The notes below the pieces were generated by a model. The model ran no database searches. It was not told where the DNA came from and was given only the letters and a program-made list of their open reading frames with translations. Shown in pieces: positions 1-8,372 of a stretch of DNA of 64,000 nt (positions are counted from its first letter, which is position 1; each line of letters begins with the position of its first letter). The stretch covers positions 1,736,001 through 1,800,000 of the forward strand of contig NZ_OBMJ01000001.1 of assembly GCF_900199205.1 (NCBI RefSeq), in the 5' to 3' direction. This stretch comes from Streptomyces sp. 1331.2 (lineage in GTDB: Bacteria > Actinomycetota > Actinomycetes > Streptomycetales > Streptomycetaceae). The translations under genes were made by a program, and so were the position numbers.

Positions 1-780
1 GAAGAGTAGTAACAGAGCGACACCGGCGCCCATCAGGGCGAACAGCCATTTCGGCCAGTCGAGTTCACGCCCCTGAACGAGCGGATAGACGATCAGCGCG
101 AGGCTTGCGGTGACCAGGAGGACTCCCGGCAGATCGACGGCACCAGGGTTCTCCACACGGGACTCCGGAAGGTAGCGGAGAGCGAGCAGCACTGCCAGGA
201 TGCCAACCGGTACGTTGACCAGGAAGATGGGCCGCCAGCCCCAGCCGAACAAGTCGGCCTGGATGAGCAGGCCGCCGACCAGCGGGCCAGTGATCGCAGC
301 GAGGCCGATGATGCCCCCGAGGATGCCGAGCACGACACCTCGTCGCTCCGGCGGGACGGTCGCCTGGATGACGGAATAGACCTGTGGGTACATCAATGCG
401 GCGGCGAGCCCTTGAAGGAGCCTGGCGACCACCAGCAGTTCCGCGCTGCCGGCGGCTCCGCACAACAACGAGGCGGCGGTGAAGGCGATCATTCCGACCA
501 GGAAGATCCGCTTTCGCCCGGCACGGTCTCCCAGTCGCCCTCCGGCCATCAGCAGGACCGCGAACGCCAGTGTGTACCCAGCCAGCACCCACTGGATCTG
601 GGAGTAGCTCGCCCCCAGCCCGTTCTGGATCGCGGCAACGGCAACGTTCACGATGCTGACATCGATCAGCTGCATGAACGCGGCCGTCAGCACGACGGCG
701 AGCGCGATCCAGCTGCGCGATCCGGCAGGTTTAGTGTGCACGGCTCGTGCCGGCACTTCCCCCTTGCCAAGCTCAACCAT
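1..780 (-). CDS. MFS drug exporter, DHA2 (14-TMS) type, C-terminus cut by window edge
   Basis: I translated this directly: ATG at 780, open to the window start (260 residues seen). After a short polar N-terminus come hydrophobic helices. Residues 36-50 contain FMQLIDVSIVNVAVA, the motif-C-like start typical of DHA2 proton/drug antiporters. GGRLGDRAGRKR at about 80-91 is the MFS motif A loop, and a GIIGLAAITGPLVGG stretch matches motif C. The likely role is proton-driven efflux of a small molecule through the inner membrane. Two CTAAC-N3-GTTAG palindromes lie 42-73 bp upstream of the start and match the one before the tetR gene at 5692-6444, so that repressor probably controls it. It could export the product of the RiPP cluster, which has no ABC exporter of its own, but this is inference. 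Confidence 0.85.
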   Translation of the reverse strand, partial: MVELGKGEVPARAVHTKPAGSRSWIALAVVLTAAFMQLIDVSIVNVAVAAIQNGLGASYSQIQWVLAGYTLAFAVLLMAGGRLGDRAGRKRIFLVGMIAFTAASLLCGAAGSAELLVVARLLQGLAAALMYPQVYSVIQATVPPERRGVVLGILGGIIGLAAITGPLVGGLLIQADLFGWGWRPIFLVNVPVGILAVLLALRYLPESRVENPGAVDLPGVLLVTASLALIVYPLVQGRELDWPKWLFALMGAGVALLLLF

Positions 781-821
781 GGCCTCTCCCAAGGGTTGTG
801 GCGACTTCGACACCTCACACC

Positions 822-853
822 CTAACGCCGTTAGGGTTATCTATCAACGTTAG
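822..853. promoter_or_regulatory. Tandem TetR-type operators upstream of the MFS gene
   Basis: CTAACGCCGTTAG (822-834) is a perfect 5-3-5 palindrome. CTATCAACGTTAG (841-853) is a second site with one mismatch in the left arm. The arms are the same as in CTAACCTTGTTAG at 6479-6491, upstream of the tetR gene. The spacing places both sites in the exporter promoter, fitting repression that a ligand relieves. Confidence 0.7.
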
Positions 854-923
854 GTAGGGTGTTCACGGCTCGATGCTCACGCATGGCTCCGCCCGCCGCT
901 CCTCACCGCCCCCCGACATACGT

Positions 924-970
924 GTGCGCCCGGGTCAGTCAGCAGAACTCGCTGACTGACCCGGGCGCAC
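924..970. terminator. Strong 19-bp hairpin downstream of the amidohydrolase gene
   Basis: Positions 924-942 and 952-970 are perfect inverted repeats (19 bp, GC-rich) around a 9-nt loop. It lies 46 bp past the stop of the minus-strand amidohydrolase gene and upstream of the exporter promoter, so it probably insulates the two. There is no clear T-tract, as is common for actinobacterial terminators. Confidence 0.65.
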
Positions 971-1015
971 GTGGATCCCGGTCAGGCCGTCACATGAGGA
1001 TCAGAGCCGACGCGA

Positions 1016-2218
1016 TCACCAACTCTCACCTTTGCCGTTGCCGCATGGGCGCCCTCCTGCCAGCACGAGGCGGATGGCACGCAGGGCGTTCAGGTCTCGG
1101 AGCGGGTCGCCGTCGACGACGAGCAGGTCGGCACGGTAGCCGGCGGCAAGCTGTCCAGTTTCGGTGTCGATACCGAGGGCGCGGGCAGCGTCGATGGTGG
1201 CCATATCGATGACGCGGTCCCGGGGGAAGCCCAGATACTCGTAGAACTCGAGGCTGCTCACGAACCCGTCGAAGACCGCGTTCGGCACGCCGGCATCCGT
1301 TCCCGCCACCAGGCGGACTCCCCGCTCGGCCATCCAGCGCACCCGCGCGAAGACCTCCTCGGCCCGTTCCCTCCCGAACCGCTCGGCGAAACCCCGCCAG
1401 TTCGGGCTGGCTGCCGGGCAAACGTGGATCTCCTTGGCGGCGAGGTCGGTGACTACCTCGTCCCGCATCTCGAAGCCCCCCTCGACCATCCAGGTACAGT
1501 GCTCGATCGTGTTCACTCCAGCGGCCACGGCGCTGGCGATGCCATCCGCGCCGTGGGCGTGGGCCGCTACAGGCAGGCCCGCCCGCCCGGCTTCGGTCAC
1601 GACCAGCTGCAGCTCCTCGGTCGTGAACTGGGATTGCCAAGTCGCAGGTCCGCCCGGGGTGATTCCACCGCCTGTGGCCATGACCTTGATCACGTCGGCG
1701 CCGCTCTCCACGTTGCGCCGCACCTGCTCCCGGATGGCTTCCTCACCGGATACCTCGCCGCCCAGGAACCAGCAATGCCCTCCGGGTGAGGTGAGCGGCG
1801 CCGTCGCGGCCATGATCCGCGGACCGCGCAGTACGCCCGCAGCGATCGCGTCGCGTAGCCGCACGGAAAGCGCGCCCCGGTCTCCCAGATCCCGCACCGT
1901 GGTCACCCCAGTGGCCAGGAGTTGCTGTGCCCGGCCAGCCATACCGAGAAGGAGGCTCGCGTCATCCGCGTCGCGCACGGCAGTTACCGGATCCGGCGAG
2001 GCGTCGAAGGCGAGATGCACGTGGCAGTCAATCAATCCGGGGAGCACAGTGCCCTCGGGGAAGGAAACCCTCCGCACGCCGTCCGGAGCAAGCCTCTCCA
2101 CCTCGTCTCGGGTCCCGACCGCGACGATTGCACCATTGCCGACCAGTACCGCCCCGTCGTCCACGAGTTCGCCACCGGGACCCGTGAGGACCCGTCCCGC
2201 TGAGATCAGCAGCTCCAT
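1016..2218 (-). CDS. Amidohydrolase-family metal-dependent hydrolase (imidazolonepropionase/prolidase-like)
   Basis: This 400-residue protein of the amidohydrolase superfamily would hydrolyse an amide or peptide-like bond with a divalent metal in the cytoplasm. An N-terminal beta-domain is followed by the HxH metal motif, HVH at residues 66-68 in LPGLIDCHVHLAF. Then come a GADVIKVMATGG segment where the bridging lysine usually sits, HAHG and TDAGVPN near the last metal ligand, and a C-terminal beta-domain return (ADLLVVDGDPL). Length is normal for the subgroup often named Xaa-Pro dipeptidase or imidazolonepropionase-like; the substrate is not predictable. I chose ATG 2218 because AAGGA lies 9 nt upstream; the longer frame would need a TTG. 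It is monocistronic, with a hairpin at 924-970 after it. Confidence 0.8.
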   Translation of the reverse strand: MELLISAGRVLTGPGGELVDDGAVLVGNGAIVAVGTRDEVERLAPDGVRRVSFPEGTVLPGLIDCHVHLAFDASPDPVTAVRDADDASLLLGMAGRAQQLLATGVTTVRDLGDRGALSVRLRDAIAAGVLRGPRIMAATAPLTSPGGHCWFLGGEVSGEEAIREQVRRNVESGADVIKVMATGGGITPGGPATWQSQFTTEELQLVVTEAGRAGLPVAAHAHGADGIASAVAAGVNTIEHCTWMVEGGFEMRDEVVTDLAAKEIHVCPAASPNWRGFAERFGRERAEEVFARVRWMAERGVRLVAGTDAGVPNAVFDGFVSSLEFYEYLGFPRDRVIDMATIDAARALGIDTETGQLAAGYRADLLVVDGDPLRDLNALRAIRLVLAGGRPCGNGKGESW

Positions 2219-2306
2219 CGTTCGTTTTCCTTGATCCAATAGGTATGGGGAGTCGCCCGCGCCGTCGACGCAGGATTGAGGCTCACACGGCCTCAGGAAT
2301 GACGCG

Positions 2307-3434
2307 CTATTCCTGCCTTAACGCGTCTGCGAGTACTACGAGTTGTTGCACGTCAGCATCCAGGTCATCGGTGTGCGGCATCGCCATGGGAACCGCAGTC
2401 GAAGGCGTCGGGCGGCCAGCCGCGTAGGTCCGGAGCGCGGTCCGCAGATGCTCAGCCAGTAGCGCCGGCGAAGACGTCCCGGTCTTGTCGTCGTGGACGC
2501 CGAGCTGTGCGACGTACGGGCTGATTCGGACGAGCCCGTCACGACATTCGATGACGCGTCGGTAGTAGCGGCGGTGGACGCCTCGAAGCGAGAGTCTGTC
2601 GCTCCAGAGGCCGACGGGTACGCGGTGCAGGGCGTCTTCGGGGTACACCTCGTGCAGTGCTGTCCAGAGCGGATGAAGCCGCCAGTACACGCGACGGTGA
2701 TTCCGCCAGATGCGCAGTGCAGCGATCCGGGTGACGAGACCGGGGTAGGTGATGCCGATCACGAACAGTGGAATGGCGATCGCGAGGAGCAAGCCCGCGC
2801 TGAAGGTAAGCACCGGTGGGACCGGGTTGCCTCGCCATCGGAAGACGACGAGCACCAGGCGGATCACGTCGGCGGCTACCATGCCCGCCATACCCGCTGC
2901 TGCCAGCCATAGCCCGGTGGCCAGTTGCCGGGTGGACATCCGGGCATAGCGCCAGGTCCAGGGCAGTGCCGAGGCGAGTGCGTAGGCCAGGTACAGCCCG
3001 GCGACCACGTAGAAGACCGCCACGGGCGTCACCCGCATGTCTGCGGTCTCATACATGCGGTCTTCGACGCTTCGCGGAGTGGCAACCGCCGCGATCGAGA
3101 TGACGGCGACGGCGACGACCAGTGGGACAGCTTCCCATCTGGCGCGCACTCGCCCCTGGTGCTGATCCGAGGCCGAGTGGAGGTAGAAGCACATCAGCCA
3201 GTAGACGGCCCCGAGCAGCAGCACATTCTGCAGAAGTAGGGCCGTGCCGGGACCTGCGGCGCTGTCGACTACCCGCCTGCCGGCTGCTTGGCCGAACGGG
3301 AAGGCCATGCCCGCACATACGAGACACAGGGTGACTGCCCGAAGCGGGCGATCGTGAGGAGCTTTGATGAGCTGGTACAGCTTCCAGGCCACGGCGATCA
3401 CGAGAACCACGCCGAGAGGGACCGTCACAGCCAT
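2307..3434 (-). CDS. MAB_1171c-like (DUF6545-type) membrane protein
   Basis: This 375-residue protein has about seven hydrophobic helices in its first 230 residues (for example VPLGVVLVIAVAW at the N-terminus and LLLAIAIPLFVIGITY before the soluble part). A polar C-terminal domain of about 140 residues follows. This is the layout of the MAB_1171c 'putative transporter' family of actinobacteria, whose function is not established. Its start overlaps the stop of the ImmA/IrrE-like gene by 10 bp, so the two are co-translated. The third-last sense codons include a rare TTA (Leu), which would make full translation depend on the bldA tRNA if this is a Streptomyces. Family placement is from memory of sequence style and context. 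Confidence 0.65.
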   Translation of the reverse strand: MAVTVPLGVVLVIAVAWKLYQLIKAPHDRPLRAVTLCLVCAGMAFPFGQAAGRRVVDSAAGPGTALLLQNVLLLGAVYWLMCFYLHSASDQHQGRVRARWEAVPLVVAVAVISIAAVATPRSVEDRMYETADMRVTPVAVFYVVAGLYLAYALASALPWTWRYARMSTRQLATGLWLAAAGMAGMVAADVIRLVLVVFRWRGNPVPPVLTFSAGLLLAIAIPLFVIGITYPGLVTRIAALRIWRNHRRVYWRLHPLWTALHEVYPEDALHRVPVGLWSDRLSLRGVHRRYYRRVIECRDGLVRISPYVAQLGVHDDKTGTSSPALLAEHLRTALRTYAAGRPTPSTAVPMAMPHTDDLDADVQQLVVLADALRQE

Positions 3435-3949
3435 CCCTGCCGATCACCCAGGGCGGTCTGCACCAGCTGGACCGAGGGGTTGTTCGACCTGCGCGGCGTC
3501 ACGCGATCGAGCACGGAGGCCCATTCCAGGATGATCGTGGCGACCAGTTCGGCCTCACGTTCGTGGTCCTGGTCGTAGGAGGTCCGCCGAAGTGCCCGTT
3601 TGACGGCTTCGAGCGAGAGATCCGGCGTCATCTGCCGCCAGAACTCGTCATCTGCTTCATCGCTCTGATGATCCGCCAGAATGTGTCCGACCTCGTGCAG
3701 GATGATGTGGTCCTGGTGGATCTTGCTGGTCTCCTGCTGATACAGGATGTAGTCGGCCGAGGTGGTAGCCAGCCAAACACCGAAGGGCCCGGGCACTGGC
3801 AGCGAGTAGGGCACGAGCCGGATGGGACGCCCGCGGCGTTCCCCGAGGAGCTGGCACAGGACGTCCACCTGTAACGGTGGCTGGATACCCAGTGCCCGCA
3901 GCTCGCGCCTACAGCGACGCCGCAGCTCCCGTTCCTTCAATCTGCCCAC
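3425..3949 (-). CDS. ImmA/IrrE-type zinc metallopeptidase-like protein
   Basis: This 174-residue protein starts with GTG. The HExxH zinc motif is HEVGH at residues 85-89, followed by an acidic stretch and a C-terminal helix carrying REAELVAT, which would supply the third ligand. ImmA/IrrE-like peptidases cut partner XRE repressors or act as toxin-like partners. The gene is directly downstream (80 bp) of an XRE gene and overlaps a MAB_1171c-like membrane gene, a recurring three-gene arrangement in Streptomyces. The likely role is stress- or signal-triggered cleavage of the upstream XRE protein; this follows from family and context, not from a substrate site seen here. Confidence 0.75.
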   Translation of the reverse strand: MGRLKERELRRRCRRELRALGIQPPLQVDVLCQLLGERRGRPIRLVPYSLPVPGPFGVWLATTSADYILYQQETSKIHQDHIILHEVGHILADHQSDEADDEFWRQMTPDLSLEAVKRALRRTSYDQDHEREAELVATIILEWASVLDRVTPRRSNNPSVQLVQTALGDRQGWL

Positions 3950-4029
3950 CCCGATCAGATTCGATATCAGTTTGTCCCGCGGCAGCCGGTTCCCCTCCGG
4001 ACGTCAGCGGCGTCGACGATGTCGACCAG

Positions 4030-4473
4030 TCACAAGCCCCGTCGTTCCGCCTGCTCCAACTGGTAGACCACGTCGAGGAGATCCATCACCTGCTTGCGTC
4101 GCTCCGGCGACAGCTCGCCCGCGCGCATAGCCATGACCTTCACGTCGCCGCTGCCGACCGCCTTGTCGAGGCGCTCCTGCTCCGCTCGCAGGAGGCTCAG
4201 CTGGCCCTCGACCCGGTCTGTCACCTCGTCGTCGAAGAAGTACGCCGCGGGCACCCCGAAGAAGTCTGCTAGTGCCTGAAGGTGCCGGAGAGTCGGATTC
4301 GTCTTCTTGTTCTTGCGCAGCTGCCAGATGTAGCTCTGCGAGATCGCGACGCCGGCCTTGCCGATGGCGCCGGCGACGTACTCGTTGCTGTACTCCTGGC
4401 CCCCACGGGGCTTGACGGTCGCGAACAAGTGGTTCAGCTTGTCCGCCAGGCTACGGCCCACCGGCTCGGTCAC
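4030..4473 (-). CDS. XRE-family helix-turn-helix regulator
   Basis: This 147-residue cytoplasmic DNA-binding protein starts with GTG (MTEPVGRSL). The helix-turn-helix lies at about residues 28-75: NEYVAGAIGKAGVAISQSYI, then WQLRKNKKTNPTLRHLQALA, then a FFGVPAAYFFDD tail typical of repressors paired with ImmA-like peptidases. The C-terminal half is helical and may dimerise. It is first in the three-gene unit with the metallopeptidase and the membrane protein, and would repress that unit until cleaved. No operator was identified. Confidence 0.8.
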   Translation of the reverse strand: MTEPVGRSLADKLNHLFATVKPRGGQEYSNEYVAGAIGKAGVAISQSYIWQLRKNKKTNPTLRHLQALADFFGVPAAYFFDDEVTDRVEGQLSLLRAEQERLDKAVGSGDVKVMAMRAGELSPERRKQVMDLLDVVYQLEQAERRGL

Positions 4474-4892
4474 AGCGGCCCCCTCGCGGCAACGGCCTGG
4501 TCTCGACTACCGTCAATCTACCTCAAGCCCCAGCCCTGCACGACAGTTGAATCATGTCCACTCCAAGAATAGACTCCCCGCAAGCAACTCCACTGTGGTT
4601 GAGATAAGACAGAAATGATCTTCGACAAGGGTGGAGATGCCGGCCGTCGAAGCTAGAGGCCGGGCAGCGTTCGGCATGCGCCGGGGGGCGGCGAGCAAGC
4701 TGACGCAGGCCGGAACAGGCAAGGCCCCAGATCCCGCAACACCCTGGCACCCGCCCATCAGGAGCGCTCCCACCGGCGAGCCCAACCCAGCCTCGCCCGG
4801 TCCTGGCGCAACCGTGCCTGGCCATAAGCAACTTACCCAGCTCTTCGACTTCCCCGGTCGAATCCACTCACCGAGCAGAGAGGGTGACGATC
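4474..4892. other. Divergent intergenic region between the XRE unit and the MmyB-type gene
   Basis: About 420 bp without a gene I can support. It is locally AT-richer near 4550-4625, where promoters for both flanking units would fit. A CTTCGAC / GTCGAAG inverted repeat (4620-4626 and 4646-4652, 19-nt spacer) is the only clear structure. Short frames on both strands lack a ribosome binding site. Confidence 0.4.
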
Positions 4893-5654
4893 ATGGCGGT
4901 GCAGTCGGCGATCAAGACGCGCGGCGAGCTGCAAGTTTTTCTCCACCGATGTCGCGAGCGCGCCGGCGTCTCCCAGGAGGACGTCGCCAAGCAACTGCAT
5001 CTGTCCCCGCGTGGCTACTGGAACCTTGAGCAAGGCCGTATCCGCAACCCGAGCGCCGCGGTGCTCGACGAGCTCGCACGTCTGCTGGAGCTGAGCCCTG
5101 ACGAGCGTTGGAGGCTGTACATGCTCACCGTCCGCCACGATCCGCCGCCGCTGGACGGCGCGACCCTCGACGAGCAGTCCACCTGGGCGGACCTGCTGTC
5201 GATGCAAGCCTGCCCTGCGGTGATCATCGACCAGGCCTGGCAGGTCGTGTCCGCCAACGGCGCCTACCAGAGCATCTTTCACGCGGCCGCTCCGGACCGA
5301 CACGGCCGGGAGAATCTCCTGCGGCAGGTGCTCCTGGCGCCCCGGCTTCGTGACACCCTGCTCGGCGACTGGGACGAGGCGTGGGCCACTCCGCTGTTGA
5401 ACGATCTGAGGACGGCCTGCGAGGTGTACCCAGACGCTGAGTGGCCGAAGGCGTTGGTGCGGAACGTCGCCCTCGACCCGCGCGTGCACAGGCTGTGGAC
5501 GCAACTGTCGACTCGTCCTCTGATTCGCCCGGTGCCCGCTCGCCCGTTCCGGCATCGGGTGTGGGGTCCGCGCGTCACGGTGGTCGAGACCGTCCCCCGG
5601 TACCTGGCCGGCTACAAGATCCTGTCCTTCGTGCCGACTGATCGCCATCGTTGA
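4893..5654 (+). CDS. XRE regulator with MmyB-type ligand-binding domain
   Basis: This 253-residue transcription factor has an N-terminal helix-turn-helix (RCRERAGVSQEDVAKQLHL, then SPRGYWNLEQGRIRNPS). The MmyB-like PAS-type domain follows (PAVIIDQAWQVVSANGAYQSIF), ending in YLAGYKILSFVPTD. The family is expanded in Streptomyces, often next to oxidoreductase genes, and the domain is thought to bind a hydrophobic ligand. I prefer ATG 4893 over GTG 4884, because GAGAGAGG is correctly spaced only from 4893. A 22-bp hairpin directly follows the stop. Confidence 0.8.
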   Translation: MAVQSAIKTRGELQVFLHRCRERAGVSQEDVAKQLHLSPRGYWNLEQGRIRNPSAAVLDELARLLELSPDERWRLYMLTVRHDPPPLDGATLDEQSTWADLLSMQACPAVIIDQAWQVVSANGAYQSIFHAAAPDRHGRENLLRQVLLAPRLRDTLLGDWDEAWATPLLNDLRTACEVYPDAEWPKALVRNVALDPRVHRLWTQLSTRPLIRPVPARPFRHRVWGPRVTVVETVPRYLAGYKILSFVPTDRHR

Positions 5655-5658
5655 GCCC

Positions 5659-5709
5659 GGCGGGGTCGGCGCATGAGGACTCAGCTGGTCCTCATGCGCC
5701 GGCCCCGCC
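5659..5709. terminator. Bidirectional hairpin terminator between convergent genes
   Basis: Positions 5659-5680 pair with 5688-5709 (22 bp, one G-T pair) around a 7-nt loop. It starts 4 bp after the MmyB-type gene and runs over the stop codon and final codons of the convergent tetR gene, so one structure can end both transcripts. Confidence 0.75.
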
Positions 5710-6444
5710 TGCCGCCTGCGCAGCGAGACCGTCCAGCAGGCACGACAGGCCGAACTCGAAGCGGGCGTCGTTGCTCGGCCCGGTGAGCTGTTCCGCGAGC
5801 GCGACGGTGTGGGGGAACTCCTCCGGCGACAACTCCTCCAGTTCCTCCCGCACTTCGTCGAGATACTCCCTAGGGGCCTCACCGCGGGCGACCGCGCCGG
5901 ACATGGGCGTGGTCTCCCACAGCACGAAGCCGTGGATGTAGACCAGGCACGTGATCAGCGCGTACGAGCTTTCCCGGTCGCCGAGGTCGGAGCCTCGCAG
6001 CCAGCCGAGCAGCCGCTCCAGGTTACTGAGCATGTGAGGCCCGAGCACGAAGCGGTTGACGAGGATCTGCGCGGCATCCCGTCTGCTCAGCAGGTATCGG
6101 CGGAACGCGTGGCCGAACTCTGTCAGGTTGGCCTTCCAGTCGCCGGACTCCGCGTCTGGCAGTGCCTCCAGGTCGAAGTCTGCGAAGAGGGCGTCGGCGA
6201 GCAGGTCGACGAGGTCGTGCTTGTCCTGGACGTGCCAGTAGAGGGAGGCGGCCTGGATGCCGAGCTCGTCGGCAACCTTCCGCATGGTGAGGGCTTCCAG
6301 CCCGTCCCGTTCGATGAGCCGGAAGGCTGCCTCGGCGACCCGGTCCAGGGTCACCGGAGCCCGATCGGCGCGCGGCGATTCCTTCCGCCGTCGCGGCGAT
6401 TCCCGCTTCCGGGCCTCTGACCCTGTCGCCACCCCGTCCTCCAT
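5692..6444 (-). CDS. TetR-family transcriptional repressor (TetR_C-like sensor domain)
   Basis: This 250-residue protein has a basic N-terminal tail and then the TetR DNA-binding domain at about residues 30-78 (LDRVAEAAFRLIERDGLEAL, then TMRKVADELGIQAASLYWHV). A mostly helical sensor domain of the classic TetR_C type follows, usual for repressors of tetracycline- or drug-like efflux genes. The CTAAC-N3-GTTAG palindrome at 6479-6491 lies 35-47 bp upstream of its start, and two like it lie before the MFS exporter at 1-780. I infer that it represses itself and the exporter and is released by a small molecule. Confidence 0.85.
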   Translation of the reverse strand: MEDGVATGSEARKRESPRRRKESPRADRAPVTLDRVAEAAFRLIERDGLEALTMRKVADELGIQAASLYWHVQDKHDLVDLLADALFADFDLEALPDAESGDWKANLTEFGHAFRRYLLSRRDAAQILVNRFVLGPHMLSNLERLLGWLRGSDLGDRESSYALITCLVYIHGFVLWETTPMSGAVARGEAPREYLDEVREELEELSPEEFPHTVALAEQLTGPSNDARFEFGLSCLLDGLAAQAAGGAGA

Positions 6445-6478
6445 TCGCGCCCTCGGAGCCTATCATCAGGCCACCTAA

Positions 6479-6491
6479 CTAACCTTGTTAG
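6479..6491. promoter_or_regulatory. TetR-type operator before the tetR gene
   Basis: CTAACCTTGTTAG is a perfect 5-3-5 palindrome in the 140-bp gap between the tetR start (6444) and the stop of the monooxygenase gene (6585). It has the same arms as the sites at 822-834 and 841-853. Confidence 0.7.
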
Positions 6492-6584
6492 CCAGCCAAT
6501 GGGCAGGGACACAACGGAGCTGCAGCCGGGAGGCTGTTGGGCTCACTCCCGACCGCAGCGGTCGTCATCGCAGGTTGCCGTGGG

Positions 6585-7649
6585 TCAGCGGACCTTGGGC
6601 CAGACCTCCTGCGCGAAGAGCCGAAGGTTGCGCTCCATGGACTCCGCGTTCTGCCCGCCGAAGTCGATCTGCCAGAGCATCGTGTCCAGCGACAGGGCAT
6701 CGCGCAGTGCATGGATCTTCTCGACGACGGTGCCCGGGGATCCGAGCACGCCGGTCGCCGTGGAGCGCAGGTCGGCCTCCGACGTGTTCAGAAAGGTCTT
6801 CCCGGCCGCGGAGTAGCCCGGGTAGGCGGAGGAGGTGACGCCGGCCCAGGAGTCGGCCGCCTCTCCCCAGACCTGCAGGTACTCCCGCAGGAACGGCGCC
6901 CCGGCCGTGTACGCCTCGTCGTCCGTCTCCGCCACGTGGAGCGGGACGCTGAGGGCGACCCGCGGTTTGCGCCCCGATGCGCCGTGCTCCTCCTCGAAGG
7001 TCTCGCGGTAGACCTCCACCATCTCCCGCATACGCGGGAGTTCCTCCTCTCGGGGCGGGGAGGCGATCAGCAGTGAGAAGCCCTTCTCGCCGATCCAGGC
7101 GAAGCTCTCCCTGGACCGGACAGCCGCCACCCACACGGGCGGGTGCGGTGTCTGGGTCACCGGCGGCAGGGAGGTGGCATCCGTGTAGCGGAAGAACGGC
7201 GTGTCCTCGGAGGTCTTGTCCTCGGTCCACAGCCGCACCACGGCCTCGATCGTCTCGGTGAACCTCGCGCGGCTTTCGTCCAGGTCGATGCCGAATGCTT
7301 CGAACTCGTACGGCAGCCAGGCCCTCGCGAAGCCCACGTCCAAACGGCCGCCGCTGATCGCATCCAGCTGGGAGGTGTCCGCCGCGAGCTGGATGGGGTG
7401 GTGGAACGAGGCCTGGATGCCGCCGGTCATCAGCCTGATCCTGCTGGTCTGGGCCGCGACCGCAGTCAGGAACGCGAGCGGGCTCGGACAGTAGCCGCCG
7501 TAGTCCTTGAGATAGTGCTCGGTCATCTTCACGTACTCGAAGCCGAGCTGGTCAGCCAGCCGAGACGCTCGCAGCACGTCGGCGTAGTACTGGGCCGCGG
7601 AGCGAAGATGCGGCCGGCAGTCGGGCAGGAGAGATATCCCGTACTTCAT
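6585..7649 (-). CDS. LLM-class (luciferase-like) flavin-dependent monooxygenase
   Basis: This 354-residue TIM-barrel protein of the bacterial luciferase-like family uses reduced flavin and oxygen. It opens with MKYGISLLPDC; EYVKMTEHY and RIRLMTGGIQASFHHPIQLA are typical of the barrel, followed by GGRLDVGFARAW and a normal C-terminus (MLWQIDFGGQNAESMERNL). It is the last gene of the minus-strand RiPP operon, 36 bp after the CPBP-like gene, so it may oxidise the peptide (N-oxidation, hydroxylation or oxidative cleavage). ATG 7649 is chosen because GGAGGA is 6-7 nt upstream; the in-frame codon at 7664 is too early. Confidence 0.8.
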   Translation of the reverse strand: MKYGISLLPDCRPHLRSAAQYYADVLRASRLADQLGFEYVKMTEHYLKDYGGYCPSPLAFLTAVAAQTSRIRLMTGGIQASFHHPIQLAADTSQLDAISGGRLDVGFARAWLPYEFEAFGIDLDESRARFTETIEAVVRLWTEDKTSEDTPFFRYTDATSLPPVTQTPHPPVWVAAVRSRESFAWIGEKGFSLLIASPPREEELPRMREMVEVYRETFEEEHGASGRKPRVALSVPLHVAETDDEAYTAGAPFLREYLQVWGEAADSWAGVTSSAYPGYSAAGKTFLNTSEADLRSTATGVLGSPGTVVEKIHALRDALSLDTMLWQIDFGGQNAESMERNLRLFAQEVWPKVR

Positions 7650-7685
7650 GATGTTCCTCCTCAACAGGTGTACGAGGTTGGGTAG

Positions 7686-8372
7686 TTACAGGACAGCCAG
7701 GGCGAGGAAAGTGCCCTGTGCCACGGCGAGGGGGATCAGACTGTGCGTGTGTGCATAGAGGAGGCCATGGACCACGCCGGTTACCACGCCCACGACGCCG
7801 GCGAGGTACCGTCCGTCCCTGTCGCGCACGGGCAGTACAGCGGCAAGCAGCGAGCAGCACGCCGACAGCGCGACCGCCAGACCGGCGCCGCCGCCCCTGG
7901 CCAAACCGAAGACGGCTCCCCGCAGGAGTAGTTCCTGGGCGAGCCCGACCAGCAGAAACACTCCGGCCGCTGCCGGCCAGGGCAGTCTCTGTGCCAGTCG
8001 GCGGTAGGGCCGGACAGCTGTGCTGTGCAGCACCGCCATCCAGTTGTGGCTTCCCACCGATTCGCGGCGCACGGCGCTCGCCACCATGGTCGACAGCAGC
8101 CCCGCGACTGCCAGCTCCCCTGCGCCGACGGCCGCGCCCAAGGGCACGAGCACGATGGTGCTCGCGCCGGAGCCGATCCCTGTCCTGGCCGGCCACCACA
8201 GCGGCAGAAGGAGCCCAAGGACCACGCACCAGGTCGCCACCTGCGAAATGACCTCACCGCCGACCACCGCAACCAGCCGTACGTTCAGCGCCCGGACGCC
8301 GTAGCGACCTCCCACGCCGAGGACGGCGAGTGCGACGGCACCGCGCAGCAGCGGTTCCAGCAGCGTGCTCAT
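7686..8372 (-). CDS. CPBP-like membrane protein with degraded catalytic motifs
   Basis: This 228-residue polytopic membrane protein aligns with CPBP (CAAX/Abi, SagE-like) proteins but its motifs have changed. The EExxxR motif reads AQELLLRG (Gln146, Glu147, Arg151). The last helix, which usually carries HxxxN, reads AVAQGTFLALAVL with no histidine or asparagine at those places. It is therefore probably not a protease; an immunity or scaffold role is likely, as proposed for some Abi proteins in bacteriocin loci. The start at 8372 overlaps the stop of the upstream CPBP gene as ATGA, so the two are co-translated. The longer frame to 8684 is a read-through of the other gene. Confidence 0.7.
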   Translation of the reverse strand: MSTLLEPLLRGAVALAVLGVGGRYGVRALNVRLVAVVGGEVISQVATWCVVLGLLLPLWWPARTGIGSGASTIVLVPLGAAVGAGELAVAGLLSTMVASAVRRESVGSHNWMAVLHSTAVRPYRRLAQRLPWPAAAGVFLLVGLAQELLLRGAVFGLARGGGAGLAVALSACCSLLAAVLPVRDRDGRYLAGVVGVVTGVVHGLLYAHTHSLIPLAVAQGTFLALAVL

